Positions 48,995-56,794 of a DNA stretch of 64,000 nucleotides are shown here, piece after piece. A program made the translations under genes and the position numbers. The stretch spans positions 186,001 through 250,000 of the IMG/VR virus record IMGVR_UViG_3300022935_000005; one strand, given 5' to 3'. Each line of letters opens with the position of its first letter. Positions within the stretch are counted from its first letter, which is position 1. Under the pieces are notes generated by a model that was given only the letters and a program-made list of their open reading frames with translations, had not been told where the DNA came from and did no database searches. This DNA comes from a virus.

Positions 48995-49024
48995 GTGCAA
49001 AGGTGCACCCACTTAGTGTATAAT
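48995..49024 (+). promoter_or_regulatory. promoter, AATCGTGCAA class, with leader hairpin
   Basis: GTGCAA at 48995-49000 in AATCGTGCAA, 18-base spacer, TATAAT at 49019-49024. GTTGG at 49031-49035 pairs with CCAAC at 49049-49053 and GGG with CCC inside, a leader hairpin at the presumed 5' end. Confidence 0.72.
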
Positions 49025-49067
49025 ATAGATGTTGGTGGGGCTGATCCCCCAACACTGGAGAGTGCTC

Positions 49068-49262
49068 ATGGACATCATCGTTACCGACAAGATCACCGCC
49101 GTCTGGGGCCGCGATGTTACCGGCGTCAAGTACGTCCTCAACATCATTGAGACCGAAAACCTGACTCTGCCCCGCACCGCCGCCACCGGTCTCACCGGTG
49201 CCGACCTGGGCTGGACTGCCTACCCCACGGCGCGGGTGACCCTCGACCGTCGGGCGCGATGA
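49068..49262 (+). CDS. hypothetical protein
   Basis: A 64-residue protein (MDIIVTDKITAVWGRDVTGV) after the leader hairpin and a TGGAGAG site. GC-rich codons. Function unknown; overlaps the next gene by four bases. Confidence 0.55.
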   Translation: MDIIVTDKITAVWGRDVTGVKYVLNIIETENLTLPRTAATGLTGADLGWTAYPTARVTLDRRAR

Positions 49263-49486
49263 CGCGCTATGATGATACCACCGGGCCTGCGCCGGGCACG
49301 CTTGTCGCTAACTGCAACGAGTTCAGCGCTTGTTACGGGAGTGTTGGCCTTGTCATTGAGGAAAACCGGTCGACGCTCGCCGCTCTCGTTTACTTTTTTG
49401 TTGACCAGAAAATGCGACCTGAACGCTGGGTGTACTGGCGACACTTGTGCGATGTGGAGGATGTAGATGACGCGCAACTCACTTGA
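49259..49486 (+). CDS. hypothetical protein
   Basis: A 75-residue protein (PGTLVANCNEFSACYGSVG) coupled to the preceding gene by four bases and overlapping the next by 20. GC-rich. Function unknown. Confidence 0.5.
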   Translation: MTRYDDTTGPAPGTLVANCNEFSACYGSVGLVIEENRSTLAALVYFFVDQKMRPERWVYWRHLCDVEDVDDAQLT

Positions 49487-49928
49487 CTTTTTCTCTGGTC
49501 GATCACAGGATGGGTTTGACCGCTTTGATCCGGATCCCTATGTGACCCAAACCCGGGACCACTTCCTGGCGCTGGTCGGCGGCGAGTTTGATTACTACGG
49601 TGCTGACGGTGCCGAGCATGAGTTCAAGATTGACGGCATTGTCTTCAGGGTCCTTGAGGATCCCCAAGACGGGTACCGAAGCTGCCTGGGCGTGATCGAG
49701 TACAGCCCCGACCAGAGCCGCGGGATCTTCTTCACTCAACCTCTGGCGCGAGTCCGGCTGGAACAGTACGACTTGTACAAGGGCGATGACGTCTACAACG
49801 AGGCGTGTCAAGGGTACCGGTTGGTCGACGTTGATGACGCTCACGTCTGGCTTGAGTTCGGGACTGACAACTACAATGACTACTACCCGATATTCATCTT
49901 CCGGCACTGGGCAAAACCGCCGGCATAG
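49467..49928 (+). CDS. hypothetical acidic protein
   Basis: A 153-residue protein rich in Asp, Tyr and Phe (DGFDRFDPDPYVTQTRDHF, GTDNYNDYYPIFIF). No family recognised. Ends the first unit of the GC-rich island; the next AATCGTGCAA promoter follows. Confidence 0.55.
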   Translation: MTRNSLDFFSGRSQDGFDRFDPDPYVTQTRDHFLALVGGEFDYYGADGAEHEFKIDGIVFRVLEDPQDGYRSCLGVIEYSPDQSRGIFFTQPLARVRLEQYDLYKGDDVYNEACQGYRLVDVDDAHVWLEFGTDNYNDYYPIFIFRHWAKPPA

Positions 49929-49939
49929 TTTTGAAAATC

Positions 49940-49969
49940 GTGCAAAACGCACTCGCTCTATGGTATTAT
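49940..49969 (+). promoter_or_regulatory. promoter, AATCGTGCAA class, with leader hairpin
   Basis: GTGCAA at 49940-49945, 18-base spacer, TATTAT at 49964-49969. Downstream GTGGGG at 49980-49985 pairs with CCCCAC at 49992-49997 in the same ATGTTGGTGG context as the other leaders. Confidence 0.7.
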
Positions 49970-50017
49970 AATGATGTTGGTGGGGATTGGACCCCACTCA
50001 CGAAACAAGAGGTGACA

Positions 50018-50185
50018 ATGCGTTGCAACTACAATTGGGTTCAGGTTCGCCGGCGTGGCGAGTGGGTTGACAACGATGAGGGGTATAACTACCGTTACTG
50101 CCCGTGCTGCGCTCGGACCACCGAGCATGATCTCGACAAGTGCGTTCCCTGTGACGACCGGCGCGCCCGCGCCCGGCGGCGCTAG
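50018..50185 (+). CDS. zinc-knuckle protein
   Basis: A 55-residue protein (MRCNYNWVQVRRRGE) with YCPCCARTTEHDLDKCVPC, a four-to-five Cys zinc site, and an Arg-rich tail (DDRRARARRR). I use the ATG with AAGAGGTGA upstream; the frame is open further, but would start before the promoter -10. Likely RNA or DNA binding. Confidence 0.6.
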   Translation: MRCNYNWVQVRRRGEWVDNDEGYNYRYCPCCARTTEHDLDKCVPCDDRRARARRR

Positions 50186-50194
50186 GGGGTGGTG

Positions 50195-50449
50195 ATGAAG
50201 ACTGCTGAGGTTCACGTTTCTTTTGACGGCTCTGACTGGCGCAACCGGTTCACGATGCGGAGCCCGACAGGTCGTGTTGTCACTCTGCATTGCAACGGCA
50301 AGTGGAGCAAGATGAGCCGGGAGCTGCGGCGCCTCGTCAATAAGTACCAGTTCGCAGACGCGGCAGACATTCCCTGGGGTAGTACACGGAAAGAAACTGT
50401 TACTTACGACGTGATGGCTGAGATCCTGAGCCTCAGCAAGGTGTACTAA
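50195..50449 (+). CDS. hypothetical protein
   Basis: An 84-residue basic protein with Trp and Arg (SDWRNRFTMRSPTGR, KMSRELRRLVNKYQF). I pick the ATG with AGGGGGTG upstream over two GTG codons. Overlaps the next ATG by one base. Function unknown. Confidence 0.55.
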   Translation: MKTAEVHVSFDGSDWRNRFTMRSPTGRVVTLHCNGKWSKMSRELRRLVNKYQFADAADIPWGSTRKETVTYDVMAEILSLSKVY

Positions 50450-50616
50450 TGGAGCTCAACGTCGGAGACATCGTCACCTGCAACTGCGAGGCGAAGACGT
50501 GGTACCAGGGAATCCCTGGCATCATTGTCGAGATTGACGCGCTCAAGGACGTTCATGTCCTCTATGACAACGGTCGGGTCATTCGCCTTGCCCGTTCTGG
50601 GTTGGTGCTGGCATGA
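50449..50616 (+). CDS. small beta-barrel-like protein
   Basis: A 55-residue protein (MELNVGDIVTCNCEAKTWY... VHVLYDNGRVIRLARS) of the KOW/SH3-like type. Starts at the last base of the previous stop, four-base overlap with the next gene. First of three short related-looking proteins in a row. Confidence 0.55.
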   Translation: MELNVGDIVTCNCEAKTWYQGIPGIIVEIDALKDVHVLYDNGRVIRLARSGLVLA

Positions 50617-50807
50617 AGGTCGGTGATGTTGTTCTCATGATCGGTGTTCGGGGCATGGGGGTCGAAGTCACAGCTGTTGTGGGAGTCATCATGGCACCCT
50701 GGAAGATTGATGACTGGTGGGAGGTCATGACACCGCATCACGGTATCATTCACTGGCCTGAGAGTCAGATGCAGAGAGTGGAGATGGGCGATGATGAAAC
50801 CCGGTGA
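50613..50807 (+). CDS. small beta-barrel-like protein
   Basis: A 64-residue protein (MKVGDVVLMIGVRGMGVEV) with the same VGDVV start as its neighbours; the C-terminal WPESQMQRVE resembles the SH3-like proteins. Function unknown. Confidence 0.55.
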   Translation: MKVGDVVLMIGVRGMGVEVTAVVGVIMAPWKIDDWWEVMTPHHGIIHWPESQMQRVEMGDDETR

Positions 50808-50970
50808 TCTTGTGTACGATCATGACCTGGATATGATGGGCCTTGTGATCAATGAGTGGGCAAAGGGGGAGAAGTCAACACTGTTCCAGGTCATGTTCAG
50901 CACCAGCTTCCTCACCATCTGCTCAAGTTCGGACCCAAGCACGGAGGTGATTAGTGAAAATCAGAACTAG
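50791..50970 (+). CDS. small beta-barrel-like protein
   Basis: A 59-residue protein (MMKPGDLVYDHDLDMMGLVI), again of the KPGDLV type, so three adjacent genes encode a similar small fold. Overlaps both neighbours by 17 bases. Too short for much else; function unknown. Confidence 0.5.
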   Translation: MMKPGDLVYDHDLDMMGLVINEWAKGEKSTLFQVMFSTSFLTICSSSDPSTEVISENQN

Positions 50971-51292
50971 CGCGCTTGACGGCGAGACGCTCGTCATTGA
51001 GATCGAAGAGGGAGACGACAACGAGCTTGTTCGGCTGCTTGACGGACCTCGTCCCAACGGCTTTGCTGTGTTCGGTCCTGAGGTCCCGGCACCTATTGCC
51101 GTCATTGACGGTCGGATCCTCAACACGGGTCTGACACCCGATCATTTGCTTGCCGTCGAGGCTCACGAGCTCGGGCACATCCACGAAAATACGATTGTTG
51201 AGCGCGTTGCAGAACAGTTCGCTGTCGACTTGCTTGAAGAGCTGGGTTTGGTGGAGGCTCGGCAGATCTTGCTCGCGAGGGGTATTGTCTAG
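50954..51292 (+). CDS. HExxH metalloprotein
   Basis: A 112-residue GTG-start protein. VEAHELGHIHENT is a zinc-binding HExxH site, and AEQFAVDLLEELG supplies a downstream Glu that could be the third ligand. Very small for a gluzincin. It is the last gene of the GC-rich island. Confidence 0.6.
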   Translation: MKIRTSALDGETLVIEIEEGDDNELVRLLDGPRPNGFAVFGPEVPAPIAVIDGRILNTGLTPDHLLAVEAHELGHIHENTIVERVAEQFAVDLLEELGLVEARQILLARGIV

Positions 51293-51347
51293 AATGCTCT
51301 CTGTACACACTTACACGATCCGTTAATATTATCCAAGGAGAACAGCA

Positions 51348-51563
51348 ATGCGTATCACAGTACCTTACACAGCCATCTTCCGCAACCCTGATGGGACCTA
51401 TGAGTTCGAATACATCGAGCTCCCACAAGGGATTCGAGCAGCTCGACAGTGGTTGGACACTGACTTGCACTTGAACCTGCAGGGCGATGTTGAAGTCGCG
51501 GCCCTGATCCCTGGAGTTCACACGACAGATCTTCCAAAGAGAATGGAGAAAAACTGCGCGTAA
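51348..51563 (+). CDS. hypothetical protein
   Basis: A 71-residue protein (MRITVPYTAIFRNPDGTYEF) with AAGGAGA upstream and a TATTAT-like box at 51328-51334. No known family. Confidence 0.5.
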   Translation: MRITVPYTAIFRNPDGTYEFEYIELPQGIRAARQWLDTDLHLNLQGDVEVAALIPGVHTTDLPKRMEKNCA

Positions 51564-51636
51564 CCTGTATAAGAGACTGCTGAGAGTGCTATATTAGATA
51601 TAAGGGCGCGCCCTACTCTTCTTAGGACACTCATCA

Positions 51637-52128
51637 ATGATACTCACACTACAGTTACTTCTCTTTGTGGGAGGGCACGCTATTAGCGCCCTCCTTTTTT
51701 ATTTTTTCCACAGGGTGATCTTTCACGGACCCTTGGCACGCTATCCAGTTTTCAAACAGTGGGCTGCCATTCACACTCGGCATCACGCTCGTCCCGGCGA
51801 ACCCGGAGCATTTTTCTTCACATGGTGGGCGAATGCTGCGATCTGGGCACTCACAGCATCAGCACTTTACGCTGCCCCCGCTTTCGGAGCCGGGATGATC
51901 AGCTTCTTCTGTGTGTATGCCTACAATCACATCTCGGCGCATGCTGGCTCTCCATCACGCCAGTCCCATCACCACCTGAGCCACCACTATGTTGCTCCAA
52001 AGGCGAACTTTTCAGTATCATATCCAGCGCTCGATAAGCTCTTTGGATCATACCACCGCGTAAGCCCGGATGCGTTAGCAGCGAAAATAATAAGAGTTCA
52101 GAGAAGTGAAAAGAAAAAATGTGATTGA
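51637..52128 (+). CDS. fatty-acid-hydroxylase-like membrane enzyme
   Basis: A 163-residue membrane protein with the His-box pattern of the fatty acid hydroxylase/carotenoid hydroxylase superfamily: FHRVIFHG, IHTRHH, YNHISAH and HHHLSHHYV. Three to four hydrophobic segments. Such di-iron enzymes hydroxylate lipids or carotenoids. Rare in phages; TTAGGA before the start. Confidence 0.75.
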   Translation: MILTLQLLLFVGGHAISALLFYFFHRVIFHGPLARYPVFKQWAAIHTRHHARPGEPGAFFFTWWANAAIWALTASALYAAPAFGAGMISFFCVYAYNHISAHAGSPSRQSHHHLSHHYVAPKANFSVSYPALDKLFGSYHRVSPDALAAKIIRVQRSEKKKCD

Positions 52129-52298
52129 AGCCGTGGACTTCCGTTAACTTTGCGCGGAGTCCATTATATTTAAAAGCATGGTGGGATTGCATGGTCTGAG
52201 CCCACCGTAAAATAAAATGAGACTGGACATAAGCACTTGCCTACGCATCCTGTTGAGCCCAGTCAGATTTTCGATGATTTAGACTTAGGAGTTCCAGA
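52129..52298 (+). promoter_or_regulatory. promoter and leader region of the tag array
   Basis: A 170-base gap. TATATT near 52166 follows GTTAAC at 52145 (16 bases), and GGTGGG...CCCACC downstream (52181-52206) forms a leader hairpin. A 21-codon frame (MRLDISTCLRILL) at 52217 overlaps nothing; I do not call it as a gene. Confidence 0.45.
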
Positions 52299-52526
52299 AT
52301 GAAAATCACAAAGAACCAACTTAGAAGAATTATCCGGGAAGAGCGCGCTAAGCTTGCACGTGGCAGAGCTGTTAACGAACAGTACTCACCGGGTCCCGAG
52401 GAGCGCCGCGCACGGTCCGCGATCGACCAGATTGTCACAGACTTTCTAGAGAGCGATGAGGGTGATCCGGCGTTAATTGCAGAGATTCTGAGAGAGATTG
52501 CCAACGACGTCGACGAAGAAATGTAG
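52299..52526 (+). CDS. tagged small protein, MKITK class
   Basis: A 75-residue protein with the full tag MKITKNQLRRIIREERAKL. After the tag comes an acidic, helical domain (RRARSAIDQIVTDFLES) ending DVDEEM. I-R-E and E-R within the tag fit the (I/L)-x-E pattern. First of a ten-gene array. Confidence 0.65.
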   Translation: MKITKNQLRRIIREERAKLARGRAVNEQYSPGPEERRARSAIDQIVTDFLESDEGDPALIAEILREIANDVDEEM

Positions 52527-52541
52527 TGGTCTGGGGGCGGC

Positions 52542-53078
52542 ATGAGAATCACAAAGAGACAACTTAGAAGAATTATCCGAGAAGCGATTGATGTTGTTGA
52601 TAGAGACACTGGCGAAGTTATGCGCTTTTCTGATGATAGTAGCGACAGCATGGCAGATCTTCCTGAAAAAGCCTGGCCTGACCTGGTAAAGCGGCTTGGG
52701 TTGAGCCCTAAAGACGTGGGTCTTGATGCTGCCGGTAATCAAGGATTTGAGCTAGACCAGAATGAGTTTATACGCCTTGACAACGAGACTCGTGAAAAAG
52801 CCTACAACCGTAAGATGAAAAAACAGGCAGCTGCCTACAAGGCTGATCGGGAAAGATTGGATATCGACAATCTCCTCGAGAGACTCCGCTATTGGGCACA
52901 AGACGCAGCGTCTGATTACATGGCTGACAATCCAGACACCGACCTGCAGGATATCGCCTATGACCTTGCGGACGCTTGGCAATTCGCGTTCGAAGAAGAT
53001 GAACGAGAAGAACTGTTGTGGCACTTTGACGGTGACCTTAACGACCTTAAGATTTTCGCAGCGGAGAGTATGGGATGA
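52542..53078 (+). CDS. tagged protein, MKITK class
   Basis: A 178-residue protein, tag MRITKRQLRRIIREAIDV (I-R-E/A). Rest acidic, helical, with EEDEREELLWHFDGD. A motif of charged coiled coil is visible around 85-105. Function unknown. Confidence 0.65.
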   Translation: MRITKRQLRRIIREAIDVVDRDTGEVMRFSDDSSDSMADLPEKAWPDLVKRLGLSPKDVGLDAAGNQGFELDQNEFIRLDNETREKAYNRKMKKQAAAYKADRERLDIDNLLERLRYWAQDAASDYMADNPDTDLQDIAYDLADAWQFAFEEDEREELLWHFDGDLNDLKIFAAESMG

Positions 53079-53371
53079 AAATCACAAAACGTCAACTACG
53101 AAGAATCATTAAGGAAGAGAAAGCTCGCATTTTGGCTGAGCAACAACTTGATCCTCAAGTTGCCGCCCAAGCTCTTGCGGAGCTAAAGAACGATGGGTGG
53201 TTTAGTATGATACAAACAGCGGCTACTGACGCAGCTGGTGACCTTGAGCAGCTCAGTGATCAGGTTGATGTCAAGTTAATGGACGCCGGCCTGAACGAGC
53301 TTGCCGTAGATATCAGAAGTGTTGTTGAGCTATTGGACAAGATTAGACAAGCAGCGTACGGTCAGAGGTAA
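53075..53371 (+). CDS. tagged protein, MKITK class
   Basis: A 98-residue protein with tag MKITKRQLRRIIKEEKARILAEQ (L-A-E). Helical thereafter (ALAELKNDGWFSMIQTAAT). Four-base overlap with the previous gene. Confidence 0.65.
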   Translation: MKITKRQLRRIIKEEKARILAEQQLDPQVAAQALAELKNDGWFSMIQTAATDAAGDLEQLSDQVDVKLMDAGLNELAVDIRSVVELLDKIRQAAYGQR

Positions 53372-53372
53372 C

Positions 53373-53480
53373 ATGATGAAAAAAAAGCTAATGGAGCTGC
53401 AAAAGCTCGCTAGAGATATTCGCGTGAATGTCCAACCGACAGCTGAGCAATCAGCAAGCAAACGAGGGAGTTTCGAATGA
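53373..53480 (+). CDS. very small basic protein
   Basis: A 35-residue frame (MMKKKLMELQKLARDIRV) between two tagged genes, overlapping the next start by four bases. It resembles a shortened tag-like helix. Supported by position and coupling only. Confidence 0.4.
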   Translation: MMKKKLMELQKLARDIRVNVQPTAEQSASKRGSFE

Positions 53481-53932
53481 AAATTACAAAGACGCAACTA
53501 AGACAGATTGTTAGAGAAAGCGCAGCGATGGACGATGCTGTTTATGAGGCTGGCTACAAAGACGCGATGCAAGATCGCCCACATGGTGCTAATGCAGATA
53601 TGCGTGATATGGATCCAAGATCATATGACTACGGTTTCGATAAGGGTACCGCTGACCGCATGGACATGCAGCGACCGCTTGGAACCAGAGGGTTTTACGA
53701 AGGTAAGGTGAGAATCAAAAAGAGCGACCTTCAAAGAATCGTCAAGGAAGAGCTTATGTCTGAAGTCCGGACCGACGCGGACCTTGAAATGGACGCTATG
53801 TGGGACGAACTGTTTCAGGCACTAAAGAACAAAAGCTTCGGACTTGACCACGGTCTAGAAAGAGATGAAATTTACATCATGACAGGTGCTGCTGAGGGCA
53901 TCACGGTCAAGATAATGCGAAGAGGTCGATAA
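53477..53932 (+). CDS. tagged protein with a second internal tag
   Basis: A 151-residue protein with N-terminal tag MKITKTQLRQIVRESAAM and, after about 75 residues, a second tag VRIKKSDLQRIVKEELMSE. Between them YKDAMQDRPHG...DPRSYDYGFDKG, after it an acidic helical domain. The two tags in one protein argue for processing at both. Confidence 0.65.
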   Translation: MKITKTQLRQIVRESAAMDDAVYEAGYKDAMQDRPHGANADMRDMDPRSYDYGFDKGTADRMDMQRPLGTRGFYEGKVRIKKSDLQRIVKEELMSEVRTDADLEMDAMWDELFQALKNKSFGLDHGLERDEIYIMTGAAEGITVKIMRRGR

Positions 53933-54159
53933 TGCGTATTGCAAAGTCAGAGCTTAGAAGAATTATTGCAGAAGAGAGAGCAAAGCTTCAAGAACAGCGC
54001 CGCGGCCCAAGCGAAGCGCAAATAGAAGACGCCGTCTCTGGGATCGAGTTTGAGTTAAACAGACTGTATGACCAAGGGATGGATAACGCTGGCTTGCACA
54101 AAGTGCTCGACCAGATTAAGATTGACATTGACCGTGGATTTGTAGGAGAGCCAAGATGA
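53932..54159 (+). CDS. tagged protein, MKITK class
   Basis: A 75-residue protein with tag MRIAKSELRRIIAEERAKL (I-A-E) and a short helical remainder (EAQIEDAVSGIEFELNRLY). Starts at the last base of the preceding stop. Confidence 0.62.
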   Translation: MRIAKSELRRIIAEERAKLQEQRRGPSEAQIEDAVSGIEFELNRLYDQGMDNAGLHKVLDQIKIDIDRGFVGEPR

Positions 54160-54416
54160 AAATCACAAAGAACCAATTACGAAGAATCATCAAAGAAGAG
54201 CGTGCTAAGCTGCTCAAAGAAGGTGGATATCGTCACCCGAAAACCGGTGAGGATCTGCTTCTTATGTTAAATGACGTCGTCGACAAACTCATGGACGCTG
54301 GTATGGATTTCTACGAGCTTGCTGATGAACTTCGAGGTTTGGCTGATGATGTGGAAAACAGCCAGCCTGAAGAGTCTCCGAAATTTATCGACATGACAGA
54401 TCCAAGGGAGTTGTAA
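54156..54416 (+). CDS. tagged protein, MKITK class
   Basis: An 86-residue protein with tag MKITKNQLRRIIKEERAKLLKE (I-K-E and L-K-E). The rest is acidic and helical (LMLNDVVDKLMDAGMDFYE), similar in style to 52299. Four-base overlap with the preceding gene. Confidence 0.65.
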   Translation: MKITKNQLRRIIKEERAKLLKEGGYRHPKTGEDLLLMLNDVVDKLMDAGMDFYELADELRGLADDVENSQPEESPKFIDMTDPREL

Positions 54417-54805
54417 TGAAAATCACGAAGAGCCAACTAAGAAGAATCATTAAGGAAGAGAAGGCGAAGCTGCTCAAAGAGTATGGCGCTATGAACATGG
54501 AAGCCCTGAGCCCGCTGGTTCAGTTTGGACAGGCGTATGTTGGTCTCGGCGATGCAGTTCAGTCACAGCTGATTGATCTTGTCAATGCACACATCGAAGG
54601 ACGCATCGAAGACGCAGTATATGAGATGAATCCAAATGCACTTGACATGGCGTTCCAGAGATTACAGCAACCCTTATCTGCTCTAGCAAGAGCAGGTAGC
54701 GAAGACGCCGAGGAAGTGATGGATGCCATGGAGGCAGCTGCTGAAATATTCGCAGAGGGCGACGCAGAAGTGGACGCCGATGCACGAGCTGCAGGAGATA
54801 TATAA
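54416..54805 (+). CDS. tagged protein, MKITK class
   Basis: A 129-residue protein, tag MKITKSQLRRIIKEEKAKLLKE. A low-complexity acidic end (EDAEEVMDAMEAAAEIF). Function unknown. Confidence 0.65.
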   Translation: MKITKSQLRRIIKEEKAKLLKEYGAMNMEALSPLVQFGQAYVGLGDAVQSQLIDLVNAHIEGRIEDAVYEMNPNALDMAFQRLQQPLSALARAGSEDAEEVMDAMEAAAEIFAEGDAEVDADARAAGDI

Positions 54806-54806
54806 A

Positions 54807-55124
54807 ATGAAAATCACAAAGAACCAACTTAGAAGAATTATCAAAGAAGAGAAGACAAAACTTCTCGTTGAGATGAACGCTGTGGCAGACGCCGAGCGCT
54901 CCCTGGGTTTGTACGCTAACGCATCCACAGTCGACAAGCTGTCTAGCGCCCTACAAAGTCTTTTGATGGAAGTCGAAACAGGTGCGATTGAAGACGGTCT
55001 TGAAGAAGATGAAGCTGAAGACATGGCAGCGAACGCTGGACTCATGGCAGTCGCTAACGCATTCCAGTCAGTGGGTATGATTGCTGAATACGACGCACTA
55101 TACAGATTACTACAGCGGGGTTAA
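54807..55124 (+). CDS. tagged protein, MKITK class
   Basis: A 105-residue protein, tag MKITKNQLRRIIKEEKTKLL. I use the ATG that begins the tag, one base after the previous stop; the longer upstream-open frame has no site. Helical, Ala- and Glu-rich. Confidence 0.65.
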   Translation: MKITKNQLRRIIKEEKTKLLVEMNAVADAERSLGLYANASTVDKLSSALQSLLMEVETGAIEDGLEEDEAEDMAANAGLMAVANAFQSVGMIAEYDALYRLLQRG

Positions 55125-55130
55125 GACAAG

Positions 55131-55424
55131 ATGAAAATCACAAAGAACCAACTGCGAAGAATTATCAAGGAAGAGAAAGCGAAGCTTATGAACGAGCAGT
55201 TCAATTTTGCTGCTGCCGATCAAGAGATGATTAAGTGCGCTACACAGATGGGAGCTCTATTGGCAGGCCGGCCTGACGTTGCCACGGCAGTCCGTGATGC
55301 TCTAGCTGCAGGTCCTTTTAAGAAGGGAGCCGAGGCTCTTTTTAAAGCGTATGAGTCTGCACAAGCTGCTGCCGACACAGAGTACATGAGCTTTGGTGCC
55401 GGATACGATGACGACGATTTTTAG
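55131..55424 (+). CDS. tagged protein, MKITK class
   Basis: A 97-residue protein, tag MKITKNQLRRIIKEEKAKL, followed by MNEQFNFAAADQEMI and an acidic C-terminus (GYDDDDF). Function unknown. Confidence 0.65.
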   Translation: MKITKNQLRRIIKEEKAKLMNEQFNFAAADQEMIKCATQMGALLAGRPDVATAVRDALAAGPFKKGAEALFKAYESAQAAADTEYMSFGAGYDDDDF

Positions 55425-55439
55425 GACTAGGAGAACAAA

Positions 55440-55901
55440 ATGAAAATCACAAAAAGACAATTACTTAGAATAATCAGAGAAGAAAAGGCCCGCATCGCTG
55501 AGCAGACTGTAGGTGTTGAAGACGTTTCTCAGTCAGAGGATGCGTTCGGTGGTGGAGACGTCGAGGAGGAGATCTTTGTCGATGCAGATGCCGATTCTTT
55601 ACTGAACCAGAACGATGATCCCGGTGAGGTTACCGACATCGAGGTCATACCTGAGCGTGTACGTTTGAAGAGACACCTCCGCAAGATTGTGTCAGAAGTT
55701 GCTGGCGGTGGTGGAGCGCTTCCTCCCGTTGATGACCTCGCTACTAAGCTTGCTAGTGTTGGATCTGAAGAAGCTCTTGACTTTATCCAGCGTGTTCTTG
55801 CCGCTATGTCGCGTAAAGCTGGCGCCTCGGCGGCTCCCGCTGAAGATGCAGTGGTAGAACCACCGGCTCCAATGCCCCCGGTTCCTGACGAAGAAGTTTA
55901 A
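55440..55901 (+). CDS. tagged protein with internal tag-like helix
   Basis: A 153-residue protein with tag MKITKRQLLRIIREEKARIAEQ (I-A-E) and an internal RLKRHLRKIVSEVAGGGG (V-S-E) near residue 77. Between them is a very acidic stretch (GGGDVEEEIFVDADAD); a Pro-rich end (EPPAPMPPVP) closes it. Function unknown. Confidence 0.65.
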   Translation: MKITKRQLLRIIREEKARIAEQTVGVEDVSQSEDAFGGGDVEEEIFVDADADSLLNQNDDPGEVTDIEVIPERVRLKRHLRKIVSEVAGGGGALPPVDDLATKLASVGSEEALDFIQRVLAAMSRKAGASAAPAEDAVVEPPAPMPPVPDEEV

Positions 55902-55925
55902 TTAGCTAGAAGAGGAGGATGCCTC

Positions 55926-56690
55926 ATGGAAAGCAAAAGCTTACGTCTTATAAGACAACTTATACGCGAATCTCTCCTCGCTGAAGGTGTCTATGATCCG
56001 GGGGTCCTGAAAGCTGTTTTTATGGCTGGCGGACCAGGAAGTGGAAAAAGCTTCACTGCTAAGAAGATCTTTGGTGTACCGAGAGAAGTTGCAGCATACG
56101 CGACAGGTACTGCTAGCGGCTTGAAGCTTGTCAATTCAGATCCAGCATTTGAACATTTCCTCAAGAAAGCGGGTATCGATCCTGCTAGCCTTGGAAAGAT
56201 GTCAAAAGAGGAGTTCGAAGCTGTAACAGTCGGACCCGATAGTCCACGTGGTAAGGCAAAGACTCTCAGGGGCCAAGCTCAAGAACTATATCAGGGCGGC
56301 CGACTAGGGCTAGTCATCGACGGCACTGGAGACGACTTTGAAAAGATTAGTCGGAAGAAAGGTGAGCTTGAAAAGCTTGGGTACGATACCTACATGATTT
56401 TCGTCAACACCTCAGAAGAAGTGGCACTACAAAGAAACAGAGATCGTGAACGCAAGCTTCCTGACGAACTCGTATCTCAGATCTGGGGTGATGTCCAAAA
56501 GAACCTCGGCGCGTTTCAACAACTCTTCGGTTCTGACCGCATCGCGATTATTGACAATACAGAGTACGGTCCAGTTCCAGAAAAAGTCCAGAAAGCCGTT
56601 GACAAGTTCATCTCTCAACCAGTTAAGAATATCATCGGTAAGAAGTGGATTGAGAACGAGCTTCGTATGAAAGACCGCTCTGACAAATAA
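55926..56690 (+). CDS. tagged zeta-toxin-like kinase
   Basis: A 254-residue P-loop kinase. Before it lies the tag MESKSLRLIRQLIRESLLAE (L-A-E). AVFMAGGPGSGKS at 30-42 is Walker A, KLVNSDPAFE and LVIDGTGDDFE suit the zeta/AAA small-kinase pattern, and FVNTSEEVALQRNRDRERK is the Arg-rich lid. Zeta toxins phosphorylate UDP-GlcNAc; the true substrate here is unknown. AGAGGAGG precedes the start. It ends the tag array. Confidence 0.68.
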   Translation: MESKSLRLIRQLIRESLLAEGVYDPGVLKAVFMAGGPGSGKSFTAKKIFGVPREVAAYATGTASGLKLVNSDPAFEHFLKKAGIDPASLGKMSKEEFEAVTVGPDSPRGKAKTLRGQAQELYQGGRLGLVIDGTGDDFEKISRKKGELEKLGYDTYMIFVNTSEEVALQRNRDRERKLPDELVSQIWGDVQKNLGAFQQLFGSDRIAIIDNTEYGPVPEKVQKAVDKFISQPVKNIIGKKWIENELRMKDRSDK

Positions 56691-56712
56691 ATAACCAATA
56701 ATTTTGAAAATC

Positions 56713-56741
56713 GTGCAATTGACTGCTCCCTGTGGTATAAT
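56713..56741 (+). promoter_or_regulatory. promoter, AATCGTGCAA class, with leader hairpin
   Basis: GTGCAA at 56713-56718 in AATCGTGCAA, 17-base spacer, TATAAT at 56736-56741. GGGGAA at 56759-56764 pairs with TTCCCC at 56769-56774 as a leader hairpin. Confidence 0.75.
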
Positions 56742-56794
56742 AAGAATGTAAGAGGGTAGGGGAAATGGTTCCCCACCTAACCATAGGAGTCAAC

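Larger units (their letters stand above)
52299..55500 (+). repeat. array of repeated gene starts (MKITK module)
   Basis: The first ~45 bases of the genes at 52299, 52542, 53075, 53477, 53932, 54156, 54416, 54807, 55131 and 55440 are very similar at the nucleotide level, while the sequences after them are unrelated. Several share the string AGAAGAATTAT or AGAAGAATCAT. This suggests spread of the 5' module by recombination. Confidence 0.7.
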
